In this document: one piece after another, positions 1 through 5,890 of the stretch | Layout: each line of letters starts with the position of its first letter | Numbering within the stretch: position 1 is the stretch's first letter | NCBI GenBank assembly: GCA_033764095.1 | Contig: JANRJF010000296.1 | Span: 1 to 13,102 of the forward strand | From: JBDTMT01 sp033764095 | GTDB taxonomy: Bacteria > Desulfobacterota > Binatia > HRBIN30 > CADEER01 | DNA: 13,102 nt | Direction: 5' to 3' | Position numbers and translations under genes: made by a program | Notes under the pieces: model-generated | What the model was told of the DNA's origin: nothing | The model's input: only the letters and a program-made list of their open reading frames with translations | Database searches by the model: none

Positions 1-366
1 CAGCGCGAAGCCACTCACCACCGCGCTGGCGATGCCATCGCGCAGCGGCAGGCGCGCGGCGTCGGCGCGCAGCAGGGCGTCGGCGCTGGCACGGACGCGG
101 GCGCCGGCGAGCATCGCGGCGGCGAAGTCGACGCCGACGGCGCGTGCCCCGGCGTCGCGCACCGCGTCGCACAGGTCGCCGGTGCCGCAGCCGAGATCGA
201 CCACCAGGTCGCCGGGCGCCAGGTGCAGCGCCGCCACCGCGCGGCGCCGCCAGCCGCGGTCGAGGTGCAGCGTCAGCAGGCGGTTCATGCGGTCGTAGTG
301 CGGCGCGATGCGGTCGAACATTGCCTCGACCACCGCCGCCTTCTCCTCCGCCGCCGGCAGGGTCAT
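1..366 (-). CDS. ubiE: UbiE/MenG-type class I SAM-dependent methyltransferase (partial, C-terminus off the window)
   Basis: The 122 visible residues are the N-terminal half of a quinone C-methyltransferase, the cytoplasmic or membrane-associated enzyme that methylates demethylmenaquinone or a ubiquinone precursor with SAM. The start matches the family closely: MFDRIAPHYDRMN at residues 16-28, then LTLHLDRGWRRR at 31-42, equivalent to UbiE signature 1. SAM-binding motif I follows (VDLGCGTGD, 56-64), then the acidic residue ending strand 2 (D80) and ADAARLPL at 101-108. The ATG overlaps the stop of the upstream MerR gene (ATGA, 363-366), so translation is probably coupled and the two genes share an operon. 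The reading frame stays open to base 1, and the remaining half including UbiE signature 2 is not in the window. The menaquinone versus ubiquinone branch cannot be decided here. A related generic methyltransferase is possible but less likely. Confidence 0.85.
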   Translation of the reverse strand, partial: MTLPAAEEKAAVVEAMFDRIAPHYDRMNRLLTLHLDRGWRRRAVAALHLAPGDLVVDLGCGTGDLCDAVRDAGARAVGVDFAAAMLAGARVRASADALLRADAARLPLRDGIASAVVSGFAL

Positions 367-1106
367 CGCCAGCTCACCTCCAGGCGGCCGGACTCGATCA
401 CCTGCACCGCCTGCTGCAGCGCCTCGGCGTCGGGATGCTCGCGCAGGCGCTCGAGCGCGCGGCGCAGCACGGTGCGCTGGAAGTGCTGCGCCACCAGCGT
501 CGTCACCGCCGGCATGACGCGGCGGAAGGTGGCGGCGATCGCCTCCGGGTCGGCGCCGCCGCCGTCGACCTTGCGCACGAAGCGGTCGAACAGCGCGACC
601 GCGTCGTCGGCGATCGACTCGACGTGGCTGGCGTGGCGCAGCGCCAGCTGCATCAGCTCGGGCAGCGGGAAGCCGGCGCCGAGCACCTCGAGCCCGGCGC
701 GCGCCATGCGCAGGTCGCCGTCGCCGTAGCGCGGTTCGCCGTCCACCTGCACCGGCACCAGCAGCCCCGCCGCTTCCAGCGAGGCGAGCAGCGGCTCCGG
801 CACGCCCGACTGCGCCGCCAGCTCGGCCCGCGTCAGCGTCGCGCCGCCGTCCTCGTCCGCCACCGCGGCGAGCAGCGCGGCGCGCTTCGAGCCGCCGCCG
901 GTCATCACCTTCTTCACCACCGCCAGCGGCAGCCCCTCGGCCTGGTGGCGCTTGATGCGCTTCAGCGCGGCGCGGTGGGAATCGTCGTAGACCGCGCGCC
1001 GCCCCACCCTTCGCGGCGGCTTCAACAGCCCGCGCGCCTGGTAGAAGCGCACCGTGTCCACCGCCACCCCCGCCGCCCGCGCCAGCTCCTCGACCGAGTA
1101 TTCCAT
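363..1106 (-). CDS. MerR-family transcriptional regulator with two MerR-like HTH domains
   Basis: This is a 247-residue cytoplasmic DNA-binding regulator. The first MerR winged helix spans about residues 3-69 (EELARAAGVAVDTVRFYQARGLL, then wing residues RRVGRRAVYDD). A second segment at about 90-158 repeats the same plan: an HTH (LTRAELAAQSGVPEPLLASL), EAAGLLVP, a short wing ending in RYGDGDL, and GFPLPELMQL, the counterpart of the GLPLAVVKKV helix in the first domain. The C-terminal 90 residues look helical and carry no cysteine cluster, which argues against a metal sensor and for a small-molecule or unknown ligand. The ATG at 1106 has only a weak AGAG ribosome site. A palindrome centred 14 bases upstream could be its own operator. 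The gene is coupled by ATGA overlap to the ubiE-like gene, suggesting control of quinone methylation or plain co-expression. The family call is firm; the ligand and targets are unknown. Confidence 0.88.
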   Translation of the reverse strand: MEYSVEELARAAGVAVDTVRFYQARGLLKPPRRVGRRAVYDDSHRAALKRIKRHQAEGLPLAVVKKVMTGGGSKRAALLAAVADEDGGATLTRAELAAQSGVPEPLLASLEAAGLLVPVQVDGEPRYGDGDLRMARAGLEVLGAGFPLPELMQLALRHASHVESIADDAVALFDRFVRKVDGGGADPEAIAATFRRVMPAVTTLVAQHFQRTVLRRALERLREHPDAEALQQAVQVIESGRLEVSWR

Positions 1107-1114
1107 GTGCAGTC

Positions 1115-1125
1115 ACTCTGAGAGT
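1115..1125. promoter_or_regulatory. Perfect 5+1+5 palindrome, candidate operator of the MerR-type regulator
   Basis: ACTCTGAGAGT reads the same on both strands around a single central base. It lies 8 bases from the start codon at 1106, in a short AT-richer stretch (about 1107-1140) within very GC-rich DNA. The position fits autoregulation by the MerR protein. No -35/-10 pair with the 19-20 bp spacing typical of MerR-activated promoters could be assigned with confidence. Confidence 0.4.
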
Positions 1126-1289
1126 AATCGCTCACAAGATCAAGCGGGGTGGCGACGCGCGTGTCCGGGTGGTCCGGCCCGCCCAGCCGGCGCGGCGAGG
1201 CTGCGCCACCGCGCGGCGTGGCGTCCGCGCCGCCCGCGATGCGGCGGTGTCGCCCCGGCGTCCCCGTCCGCCGGGTGCGCAACCGGGGG

Positions 1290-1307
1290 GCGGGCACGGC
1301 GGCCCGC
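1290..1307 (-). terminator. Possible terminator hairpin after the Bor-like gene pair
   Basis: GCGGGC and GCCCGC form a perfect 6-bp stem with a 6-base loop, 11 bases past the stop codon at 1319. No T-tract follows on the minus strand, so it is only a weak candidate in DNA this GC-rich. Confidence 0.25.
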
Positions 1308-1318
1308 GCTCCCGCGCG

Positions 1319-1756
1319 TCAGTTCGAGGCGCGGCCGGCGGTGACCGGCGCGGCGCCGTCGTGCTGGACGATGGCCGTGTCCATCGTCGGCGTGCGGTTG
1401 CCTTCGATGGTGATGTTCTGCGGCACGATGAAGCCGCTGATGGCGATGGCGCCGATGAAGCCGGCGAGGATGCCTTCCCACAGGCCGCCGTGTGTGATGC
1501 GCGCCTCGACCAGGCCCTCCTGCTCGATGATGTACTGCGGGTAGTCGGAGCGCGTCATCGAGAAGAGGCCCCAGGCGTAGTAGAAGGTCTGGTACTTGCG
1601 CGTCACTTCGACCGGGGTGTCGGGCGGCAGCAGGCGGACGCGCTTGGGTAGCGGCGGCGCCTGACCGTGGATGTAGAAGCAGCCGCTCGACGAAGTGCCG
1701 AGGGCGATCAGCAGCACCGCGGCGACGAGCTTGTGCCGCATCGGGGACGCGCTCAC
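1319..1756 (-). CDS. Bor-like small lipoprotein (second of a tandem pair)
   Basis: This is a predicted exported protein of 145 residues. I chose the GTG at 1756 because it overlaps the upstream stop codon (GTGA) and is preceded by GAGG at good spacing. An ATG at 1741, giving 140 residues, is the alternative and lacks a ribosome site. Residues 6-26 form a signal peptide (MRHKLVAAVLLIALGTSSSGC); Cys26 is a plausible lipidation site, though Ser at -3 makes the lipobox non-classical. The mature part has VRLLPPDTPVEV, a TFYYAWGLF segment, EGLVEARI, a hydrophobic LWEGILAGFIGAIAISGFIVP stretch and QNITIEGN. This order (Y/W-rich strand, short helix, hydrophobic turn, final strand) resembles the Bor/Iss lipoprotein family (PF06291) found in phage and plasmid serum-resistance loci. 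The resemblance is by eye and remote. It is paralogous to the gene just upstream. The function here is unknown; a surface or outer-membrane role is inferred. Confidence 0.72.
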   Translation of the reverse strand: MSASPMRHKLVAAVLLIALGTSSSGCFYIHGQAPPLPKRVRLLPPDTPVEVTRKYQTFYYAWGLFSMTRSDYPQYIIEQEGLVEARITHGGLWEGILAGFIGAIAISGFIVPQNITIEGNRTPTMDTAIVQHDGAAPVTAGRASN

Positions 1757-2112
1757 GGGTTGCCCTCGACGACGATCTGGCGGCGTTGGATGCTGACGAT
1801 CGAGGTGATCGGATTGGTGAGCATCTCGAACCACGTCTGGTACGTGTAGTAGCGCACTTCGTGCAGATCGTAGCGCTCGATGTCCGACTGCGTCGTGTTG
1901 TCGGTGAACTGGCGCCCGCCCCACATCCAGTACCAGACGGTGCGCTGCGAGCGCACCGACGCTTTCTCGTCCTCGCCCATGATGCGCACCGTGCGGCCGG
2001 GCGGCGCGACCAGATGTGTGGTGCCGCAGCCGAGCGGAGCGAGCAGCAGCGCCGCGATCAGTATCGCGCGGCGCCGACGGTGCCCACGTCGCGGGGAGGA
2101 AAGCTCGGTCAC
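1753..2112 (-). CDS. Bor-like small exported protein (first of a tandem pair)
   Basis: This 119-residue protein starts with GTG at 2112, preceded by a weak AGGCGG ribosome site; no ATG lies near enough to serve. Residues 10-29 give a basic then hydrophobic signal segment (RRRRAILIAALLLAPLGC). Cys29 could be lipidated, but Pro at -3 is atypical, so ordinary signal-peptide cleavage remains possible. The mature part (GRTVRIM, TVWYWMWGG, SDIERYDLHEVRYY, WFEMLTNPITSIVSIQRRQIVVEGNP) lines up along its length with the next gene: VR(I/L), T(V/F)WYY-like W/Y strand with WG, (L)xE(V/A)R, W, a proline-bearing turn, and QI.(V/I)EGN at the end. The two genes therefore look like an old tandem duplication of a Bor-like lipoprotein. 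They overlap by 4 bases (GTGA) and are surely co-transcribed. The gene is divergent from a lipoprotein hydrolase 82 bp away. Confidence 0.7.
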   Translation of the reverse strand: MTELSSPRRGHRRRRAILIAALLLAPLGCGTTHLVAPPGRTVRIMGEDEKASVRSQRTVWYWMWGGRQFTDNTTQSDIERYDLHEVRYYTYQTWFEMLTNPITSIVSIQRRQIVVEGNP

Positions 2113-2157
2113 GCCGCCTAGCTAGCCGCGAGTGGTGGTTCCTGCAAGTGCGCGCGG

Positions 2158-2186
2158 TTGACAGGCGCGGCGGCGCTCCGCATCGC
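2158..2186 (+). promoter_or_regulatory. Candidate promoter for the lipoprotein hydrolase
   Basis: A perfect TTGACA (2158-2163) lies 32 bases before the ATG at 2195, in the 82-bp gap between divergent genes. At 17-bp spacing the -10 position reads CATCGC, a poor match. The -35 is therefore attractive but the promoter as a whole is weakly supported. Confidence 0.3.
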
Positions 2187-2194
2187 TGCGCCGC

Positions 2195-3478
2195 ATGTCG
2201 CGAGGTAGCCGACTGACGCTCGCACGGCGCGTGCCGCTGGTCGCGTTGGCACTCGCCGGGTGCATGTTTCGCGATCTCGACCGCAACCTGCGCGAGTTCA
2301 ATCGCAACGGTTTTCTGGTCGGCGCGGTGACGGCGCCCGCCGCGCCGGCGGGCGAGACGCCGGCGCCGATCGTCGCGTTCGCCTATCGCGGCACCGGCGC
2401 CGACGCCGAGGTGGTCGACTGGTTCATGCTGGCGCGGCCGGGCCCGTACTTTCTGGTCGCGCCGGTCGGCGAATATCGCGTCGCGGCGTTCGAGGATCGC
2501 AACCGCAGCAACAGCTACGATCCCGGCGAACCGGCCGGCCTGTTCGACGGCGGCGCGCTGGTCGCGGCGCGGCCGGGCGAGGTGACGCGCGGCCTGCGCA
2601 TCGCCCTGCGCCGCGACGCGCCGCCGCTGCCGGTGGCGATGACCCTGCCGCCCGGGGCGCAGCCGGGCGTCGACACGCTGCCGACCGCGCGCGTCGGCGA
2701 GGTGACGTCGCTCGGCGATGCGCGCTTCTCGGCGGCGTCCGCCGAGATGGGCCTGTGGCGGCCGGTGGACTTTCTGTTCGACGTCGGCGCCGGCATCTAC
2801 TTGTTGGAGCCGTACGACCCGAAGCGCATCCCGGTGCTGTTCGTGCATGGCGCGGTCGGCCAGCCGAACGACTTCGCCAGCCTGATCGCGTCGCTCGACC
2901 GACAGCGCTTTCAACCGTGGGTGGCGTTCTATCCGACCGCGGTGCGGCTGGAGATCCTCGCCGCGGCGCTCGATCGCTGGCTGCAGACGCTGGAGCTGCG
3001 CTACGACTTCGAGCGCCTGGCGATCGTCGCGCACAGCATGGGCGGCCTGGTCGTGCGCCGCTACCTCGACCACGCCGCCCCCGGCGGTCACGCCGCGCCG
3101 GTCCTCTTCGTCTCCATCTCGACGCCCTGGCAGGGCCATGCCGGTGCTGCGTTCGGGGTCGATCGCGCGCCGGTGGTGGCGCCGTCCTGGTACGACGTCA
3201 TGCCCGGCAGCCCGTTCCTGGCCGAGGTGCTGCGCAAGCCGTTGCCGTCGGAGGTCGGCTTCGACCTGTTCTTCAGCTACGGCGGCGGCTCGCGCCTGCG
3301 CGGCGAGGCCAACGACGGCGTCGTCACCCTCGCCAGTCAGCTCGACGCGCGCGCCCAGGATCAGGCACGGCGTGTGCGCGGCTTCGACGCCAGTCATCGC
3401 GGCGTGCTCGACCATCCGCGCGTCGCCGCCGAGCTGTCCAGCGCGCTGCAGGCGTTCGCCGCCGGCGCGCCGCAGTGA
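2195..3478 (+). CDS. Lipoprotein alpha/beta-hydrolase (lipase/esterase-like)
   Basis: This 427-residue protein is probably anchored to a membrane by lipid. The signal peptide ends in a classical lipobox (LALAGC, Cys23). Residues about 38-140 look like a beta-sandwich domain (LVGAVTAP, FLVAPVGEYRVAAFED, then DRNRSNSYDPGEPAG, a Gly/Asp/Asn turn that could bind calcium). The hydrolase domain starts near 205: VLFVHG (214-219) supplies the oxyanion region, AHSMGG (279-284) the nucleophile Ser281, NDGVV the probable acid Asp374, and His401 or His407 the base. This layout fits triacylglycerol-lipase or PGAP1-like serine esterases acting on lipids or esters at the cell surface; the substrate cannot be read from sequence. 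No lid domain or partner chaperone gene is visible nearby. It stops 12 bp from a convergent gene. No clear ribosome site precedes the ATG, but the lipobox distance supports this start. Confidence 0.85.
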   Translation: MSRGSRLTLARRVPLVALALAGCMFRDLDRNLREFNRNGFLVGAVTAPAAPAGETPAPIVAFAYRGTGADAEVVDWFMLARPGPYFLVAPVGEYRVAAFEDRNRSNSYDPGEPAGLFDGGALVAARPGEVTRGLRIALRRDAPPLPVAMTLPPGAQPGVDTLPTARVGEVTSLGDARFSAASAEMGLWRPVDFLFDVGAGIYLLEPYDPKRIPVLFVHGAVGQPNDFASLIASLDRQRFQPWVAFYPTAVRLEILAAALDRWLQTLELRYDFERLAIVAHSMGGLVVRRYLDHAAPGGHAAPVLFVSISTPWQGHAGAAFGVDRAPVVAPSWYDVMPGSPFLAEVLRKPLPSEVGFDLFFSYGGGSRLRGEANDGVVTLASQLDARAQDQARRVRGFDASHRGVLDHPRVAAELSSALQAFAAGAPQ

Positions 3479-3490
3479 GCCGCGCCGCGC

Positions 3491-4531
3491 TCAGGCCGGC
3501 GGCGGCTCGAAGGCGAGCTGGAAGAGCGGCGCACCGGGCAACAGGACGCGCGGCTCGGCGACCGCGACCAGCCGGCCGCTGCGCGGCGCGACGATGTCGA
3601 TGCGCCGCTCGGTGAGCGGATCGGTGACGCTGCCGAGCATCTCGCCCTGCCGCACCTCCTCGCCCGGCTGGCGCGCGGTGAGGAAGATGCCGCCGGAGCC
3701 CTCCGGCACGCGCACCCACTGCGTGGCGTGGAACACCGTCGCCGCCGCGACCGCCGGTTGCGGCGCGATCATGCCGAGGTCGGCGAGGGCGCGGCGCAGA
3801 CCGTCGACGCCCTGCGCGATCTCCGCCGCGTCGAAGCGCCCGGGCGCGCCGGCGACGTACGAGAGCGCCGGGATGCCGGCGTCGAGCGCGGCGCGGCGCA
3901 GGCTGCCGGCCGCGCCGCGCCCGCCGAGCACGACCCCGCCGAACACGCGCGCCAGGCCGACCGCGTCGGGGTTGGCGAGGTCGGTGCGCAGCTGCGGCGG
4001 CACCCGGCGTCCCGGCGCGGCGCTGTGCAGGTCGATCACCGCCTGACACTGGCGGATGACCGGATCGAACAGCGCCTGCGCGATCCGCGCCGCGGTCCCG
4101 CCGGTGGGGCTGCCGGGGAAGGCGCGATCGAGATCGCTCCCATCGGGGAGCTGGCGCGCGCCGTTGCGGAACGCCGCCAGGTTGGCGATCGGCACCACCA
4201 GCAGCGTGCCGGCGAGCTGTTGCGGGTCGACCTCGATCGTCAGGCGGCGGGCGATCTCGACGCCGTTCAGCTCGTCGCCGCGCACGCCGGCGACGACGCA
4301 CAGCGTCGGTCCGGCGTTGCGGCCGCGCAGCGCCACGACGGTGGTGTCGAACTCGTTCTCGACGAACGAGGTGAGCAGGCCGTAGGTCAGCTTCTCGCGC
4401 TGCCCCGGTGCGACCTCGCGGCTCAGCATGGTCAACGGACCCCACGGCACCGGCGTCGCCGCCGCGCGCGGCGGCGCGGCGGCGAGAACGAGCAGCAGGG
4501 CGGCGAGCAGGCCGGAGCGGCGCGAGCGCAT
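3491..4531 (-). CDS. Exported AstE/AspA-fold protein (succinylglutamate desuccinylase/aspartoacylase family), probably inactive
   Basis: I start this 346-residue protein at ATG 4531, which has GGGAGG eight bases upstream and begins a clear signal peptide (MRSRRSGLLAALLLVLAAAPPRAAA). An in-frame ATG at 4585 would bury that peptide. The family hallmarks are present: TLCVVAGVRGDELNGVEIARRL (77-98), NGARQLPDGSDLDRAFPG (123-140), VIDLHSA (165-171), GAPGRF (228-233), and the C-terminal beta-barrel region with GGIFLTARQPGEEVRQGEMLG (280-300). Family members bind zinc through GxHGDE and DLHS and use a glutamate in a (T/V)xELGGxG segment. Here the first histidine is Arg84 (codon CGC, one base from CAC), Glu87 and His169 remain, and Val226 sits where the catalytic glutamate is expected. 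DLNR has become DLDR. The fold is clear; ordinary hydrolase activity is doubtful. It is transcribed alone, divergent from the glycosyltransferase and convergent with the lipase. Confidence 0.82.
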   Translation of the reverse strand: MRSRRSGLLAALLLVLAAAPPRAAATPVPWGPLTMLSREVAPGQREKLTYGLLTSFVENEFDTTVVALRGRNAGPTLCVVAGVRGDELNGVEIARRLTIEVDPQQLAGTLLVVPIANLAAFRNGARQLPDGSDLDRAFPGSPTGGTAARIAQALFDPVIRQCQAVIDLHSAAPGRRVPPQLRTDLANPDAVGLARVFGGVVLGGRGAAGSLRRAALDAGIPALSYVAGAPGRFDAAEIAQGVDGLRRALADLGMIAPQPAVAAATVFHATQWVRVPEGSGGIFLTARQPGEEVRQGEMLGSVTDPLTERRIDIVAPRSGRLVAVAEPRVLLPGAPLFQLAFEPPPA

Positions 4532-4608
4532 GTCGCGATCCTCCCTGCCGCGGCGCGAAAAGCAAACCGCCGACACCAGCCGCATTAGCCGTGCATCCAG
4601 TCCGCACC

Positions 4609-4634
4609 AGCTGGCGTAATAGCCGGAGCCAGCT
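4609..4634. repeat. Small inverted repeat in the divergent promoter region
   Basis: AGCTGGC (4609-4615) and GCCAGCT (4628-4634) form a perfect 7-bp stem around a 12-base spacer containing GTAATAG. It abuts the candidate -35 of the glycosyltransferase promoter, so it could be an operator. No regulator is assigned. Confidence 0.35.
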
Positions 4635-4662
4635 TGATGTGGGTGAGGCGTTCAGAGAAAAT
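4634..4662 (+). promoter_or_regulatory. Candidate promoter for the glycosyltransferase
   Basis: TTGATG (4634-4639) and GAAAAT (4657-4662) are spaced 17 bp apart, each with four of six consensus bases. They lie in the 206-bp region between divergent genes, and the AT-richer run around 4651-4662 stands out from its surroundings. This would give a leader of about 70 bases containing the hairpin at 4676-4704. Confidence 0.3.
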
Positions 4663-4675
4663 CGGCGGCGTGTCA

Positions 4676-4704
4676 TTCGCCGGACGGATGAACATCCGGG
4701 CGAA
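4676..4704 (+). promoter_or_regulatory. Bulged hairpin in the glycosyltransferase leader
   Basis: TTCGCC and CGGATG pair with CATCCG and GGCGAA around a two-base AA loop, with a GGA bulge on the 5' side. That makes 12 base pairs ending 33 bases before the start codon and 23 bases before the ribosome site. It could be an RNA leader structure or, as DNA, a palindromic operator. It has no U-tract and is not an obvious terminator. Confidence 0.35.
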
Positions 4705-4737
4705 CAGCGGCCGAGGGGCGGGGCGGCAGAGGAGCGT

Positions 4738-5886
4738 ATGCGGATCGCGTTCGTAACCGATACCTACGAGGACGGCATCTCCGGCGGGACCGTCACCGCG
4801 GTGCGCTTCGTCGAGGCGCTGCGCCGGCACCACGAGGTGGTCGTGCTCGCCACCGGCGCACCGGCGCCGGGCAAGGTGGCGTTGCGCGGTCTGCAGCTGC
4901 CGCTGCGCGCGATGAAGGAGAACCGCATCACCTTCGGCATCCCTACGGATCGGGAGCTCGAAGCGGCCTTCCGCGAGGTCGACCTGGTGCACGTGCAGTT
5001 CCCGTTCTACCTCGGCTTCGCCGCGGTACGCGTCGCGTGCCGCATGCGCCTGCCGTTGGTGACCGCCTTCCACGTACAGCCCGAGAACATCCTCTACAAC
5101 GTCAACCTGCGCGCCCCGCGCATCGCCGCGTGGATGCACCGCTGGTGGATCAAGCACGTCTTCGAGCCCTCCGACGCGGTGGTGGTGCCGTCGCCGTTCG
5201 CCGGCGAGCGGCTGCGCCGCTACGGCCTCACGACCCCGACCTTCGTCATCTCGAACGGCGCCGTCGAGCCGCGCATCCGCACGCCGCGCCGCCAGGCCGA
5301 GCGGCGCAGCGAGCCGTACGTGGTGCTCTGCGTCGGTCGCCTGGCGCCGGAGAAGCGGCAGGACCTGATCATCGACGCGGTGGCGCGCTGCCGCTATCGC
5401 GACCGCATTCGCCTGGTGGTCGCCGGCGCCGGACACCTGGAGACCAAGCTGCGCGCGCGCGCGCAGCGGCAGGGACTGCCGGTCGAGTTCGGCTACGTCA
5501 GCAACGAGCGGCTCGCCGAGCTCTACGACGAGGCGGCGCTGTTCGTGCACGCCGGCGAGGTGGAGCTGGAGGGCATGGCGGTGCTCGACGCCATGGCCGC
5601 CGGCCTGCCGGTGCTGGTCTCCGACGCGCCCGACAGCGCCGCGCGCGATCTCGCCTCGGGCACCGAGTTCCGCTTCCGCCCCGGCGACGCCACCGACCTC
5701 GCCGCGCACATCGACCGGCTGCTCGAATCCCCCGCCCTGCTCGCCGCCGGGGCGCGCCGCAGCCTCGAGCGCGCCAGCCAGTACGACTTCCAACGCTCGG
5801 CGCGCAGCCTCGAGCACGTCTACGAGACGGTGCTGGCGCGCCGCTCGGGCGAGCGCGCCGTCGATCCGCGCCGCGGCGTGGCGTGA
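4738..5886 (+). CDS. Family 4 (GT-B) glycosyltransferase
   Basis: This 382-residue cytoplasmic or membrane-associated enzyme transfers a sugar from an activated donor to a lipid or glycan acceptor. The ATG at 4738 has AGGAG four bases upstream and begins the usual first strand and loop (MRIAFVTDTYEDGISGGTVTAV); frame upstream of it is non-coding in character. The N-domain carries DLVHVQFPF (82-90) and VTAFHVQPENI (108-118). The C-domain begins with the GT4 motif VGRLAPEKRQDLIIDA (199-214), then LVVAGAGHLE, GYVSNERLAELYDEAALFVHAG, and ELEGMAVLDAMAAGLPVLVSDA (276-297). The EX7E donor motif reads Glu276 and Asp284, so the second glutamate is replaced by aspartate. The FHVQPENILYN segment and overall size recall diacylglycerol or mannosyl lipid glycosyltransferases, but the acceptor is not determined. 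No polysaccharide cluster surrounds it. It ends 4 bp from the convergent DUF1295 gene. Confidence 0.88.
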   Translation: MRIAFVTDTYEDGISGGTVTAVRFVEALRRHHEVVVLATGAPAPGKVALRGLQLPLRAMKENRITFGIPTDRELEAAFREVDLVHVQFPFYLGFAAVRVACRMRLPLVTAFHVQPENILYNVNLRAPRIAAWMHRWWIKHVFEPSDAVVVPSPFAGERLRRYGLTTPTFVISNGAVEPRIRTPRRQAERRSEPYVVLCVGRLAPEKRQDLIIDAVARCRYRDRIRLVVAGAGHLETKLRARAQRQGLPVEFGYVSNERLAELYDEAALFVHAGEVELEGMAVLDAMAAGLPVLVSDAPDSAARDLASGTEFRFRPGDATDLAAHIDRLLESPALLAAGARRSLERASQYDFQRSARSLEHVYETVLARRSGERAVDPRRGVA

Positions 5887-5890
5887 GCCC

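Larger units (their letters stand above)
1107..1318. other. Intergenic region upstream of the MerR gene
   Basis: This 212-base gap lies between two minus-strand units. It holds the palindrome at 1115-1125 next to the MerR start and a possible terminator hairpin at its other end (1290-1307). The open frames crossing it on both strands are low-complexity Arg/Ala/Pro/Gly translations with no ribosome site or recognisable domain, so I see no gene. Confidence 0.5.

Noticed and set aside
144..1121. 325-residue plus-strand frame opposite the MerR gene
   Set aside because: The sequence is Arg/Ala/Pro/His-rich without recognisable motifs; the minus strand has convincing MerR and methyltransferase sequences.
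1271..1286. Near-palindrome CCGGGTGCGCAACCGG
   Set aside because: One mismatched pair in DNA of this GC content is not distinctive, and it is far from any start codon.
2118..2125. CTAGCTAG palindrome next to the GTG start of the first Bor-like gene
   Set aside because: It is only 8 bases with no second copy. CTAG is uncommon in GC-rich DNA but this is too little to call an operator.
1757..3415. Long upstream extension of the second Bor-like gene's frame
   Set aside because: It runs antisense through the lipase and the other Bor-like gene. The signal peptide and GTGA overlap place the true start at 1756.
4585..5817. 410-residue minus-strand frame opposite the glycosyltransferase
   Set aside because: Shadow composition, and it overlaps the divergent promoter region.
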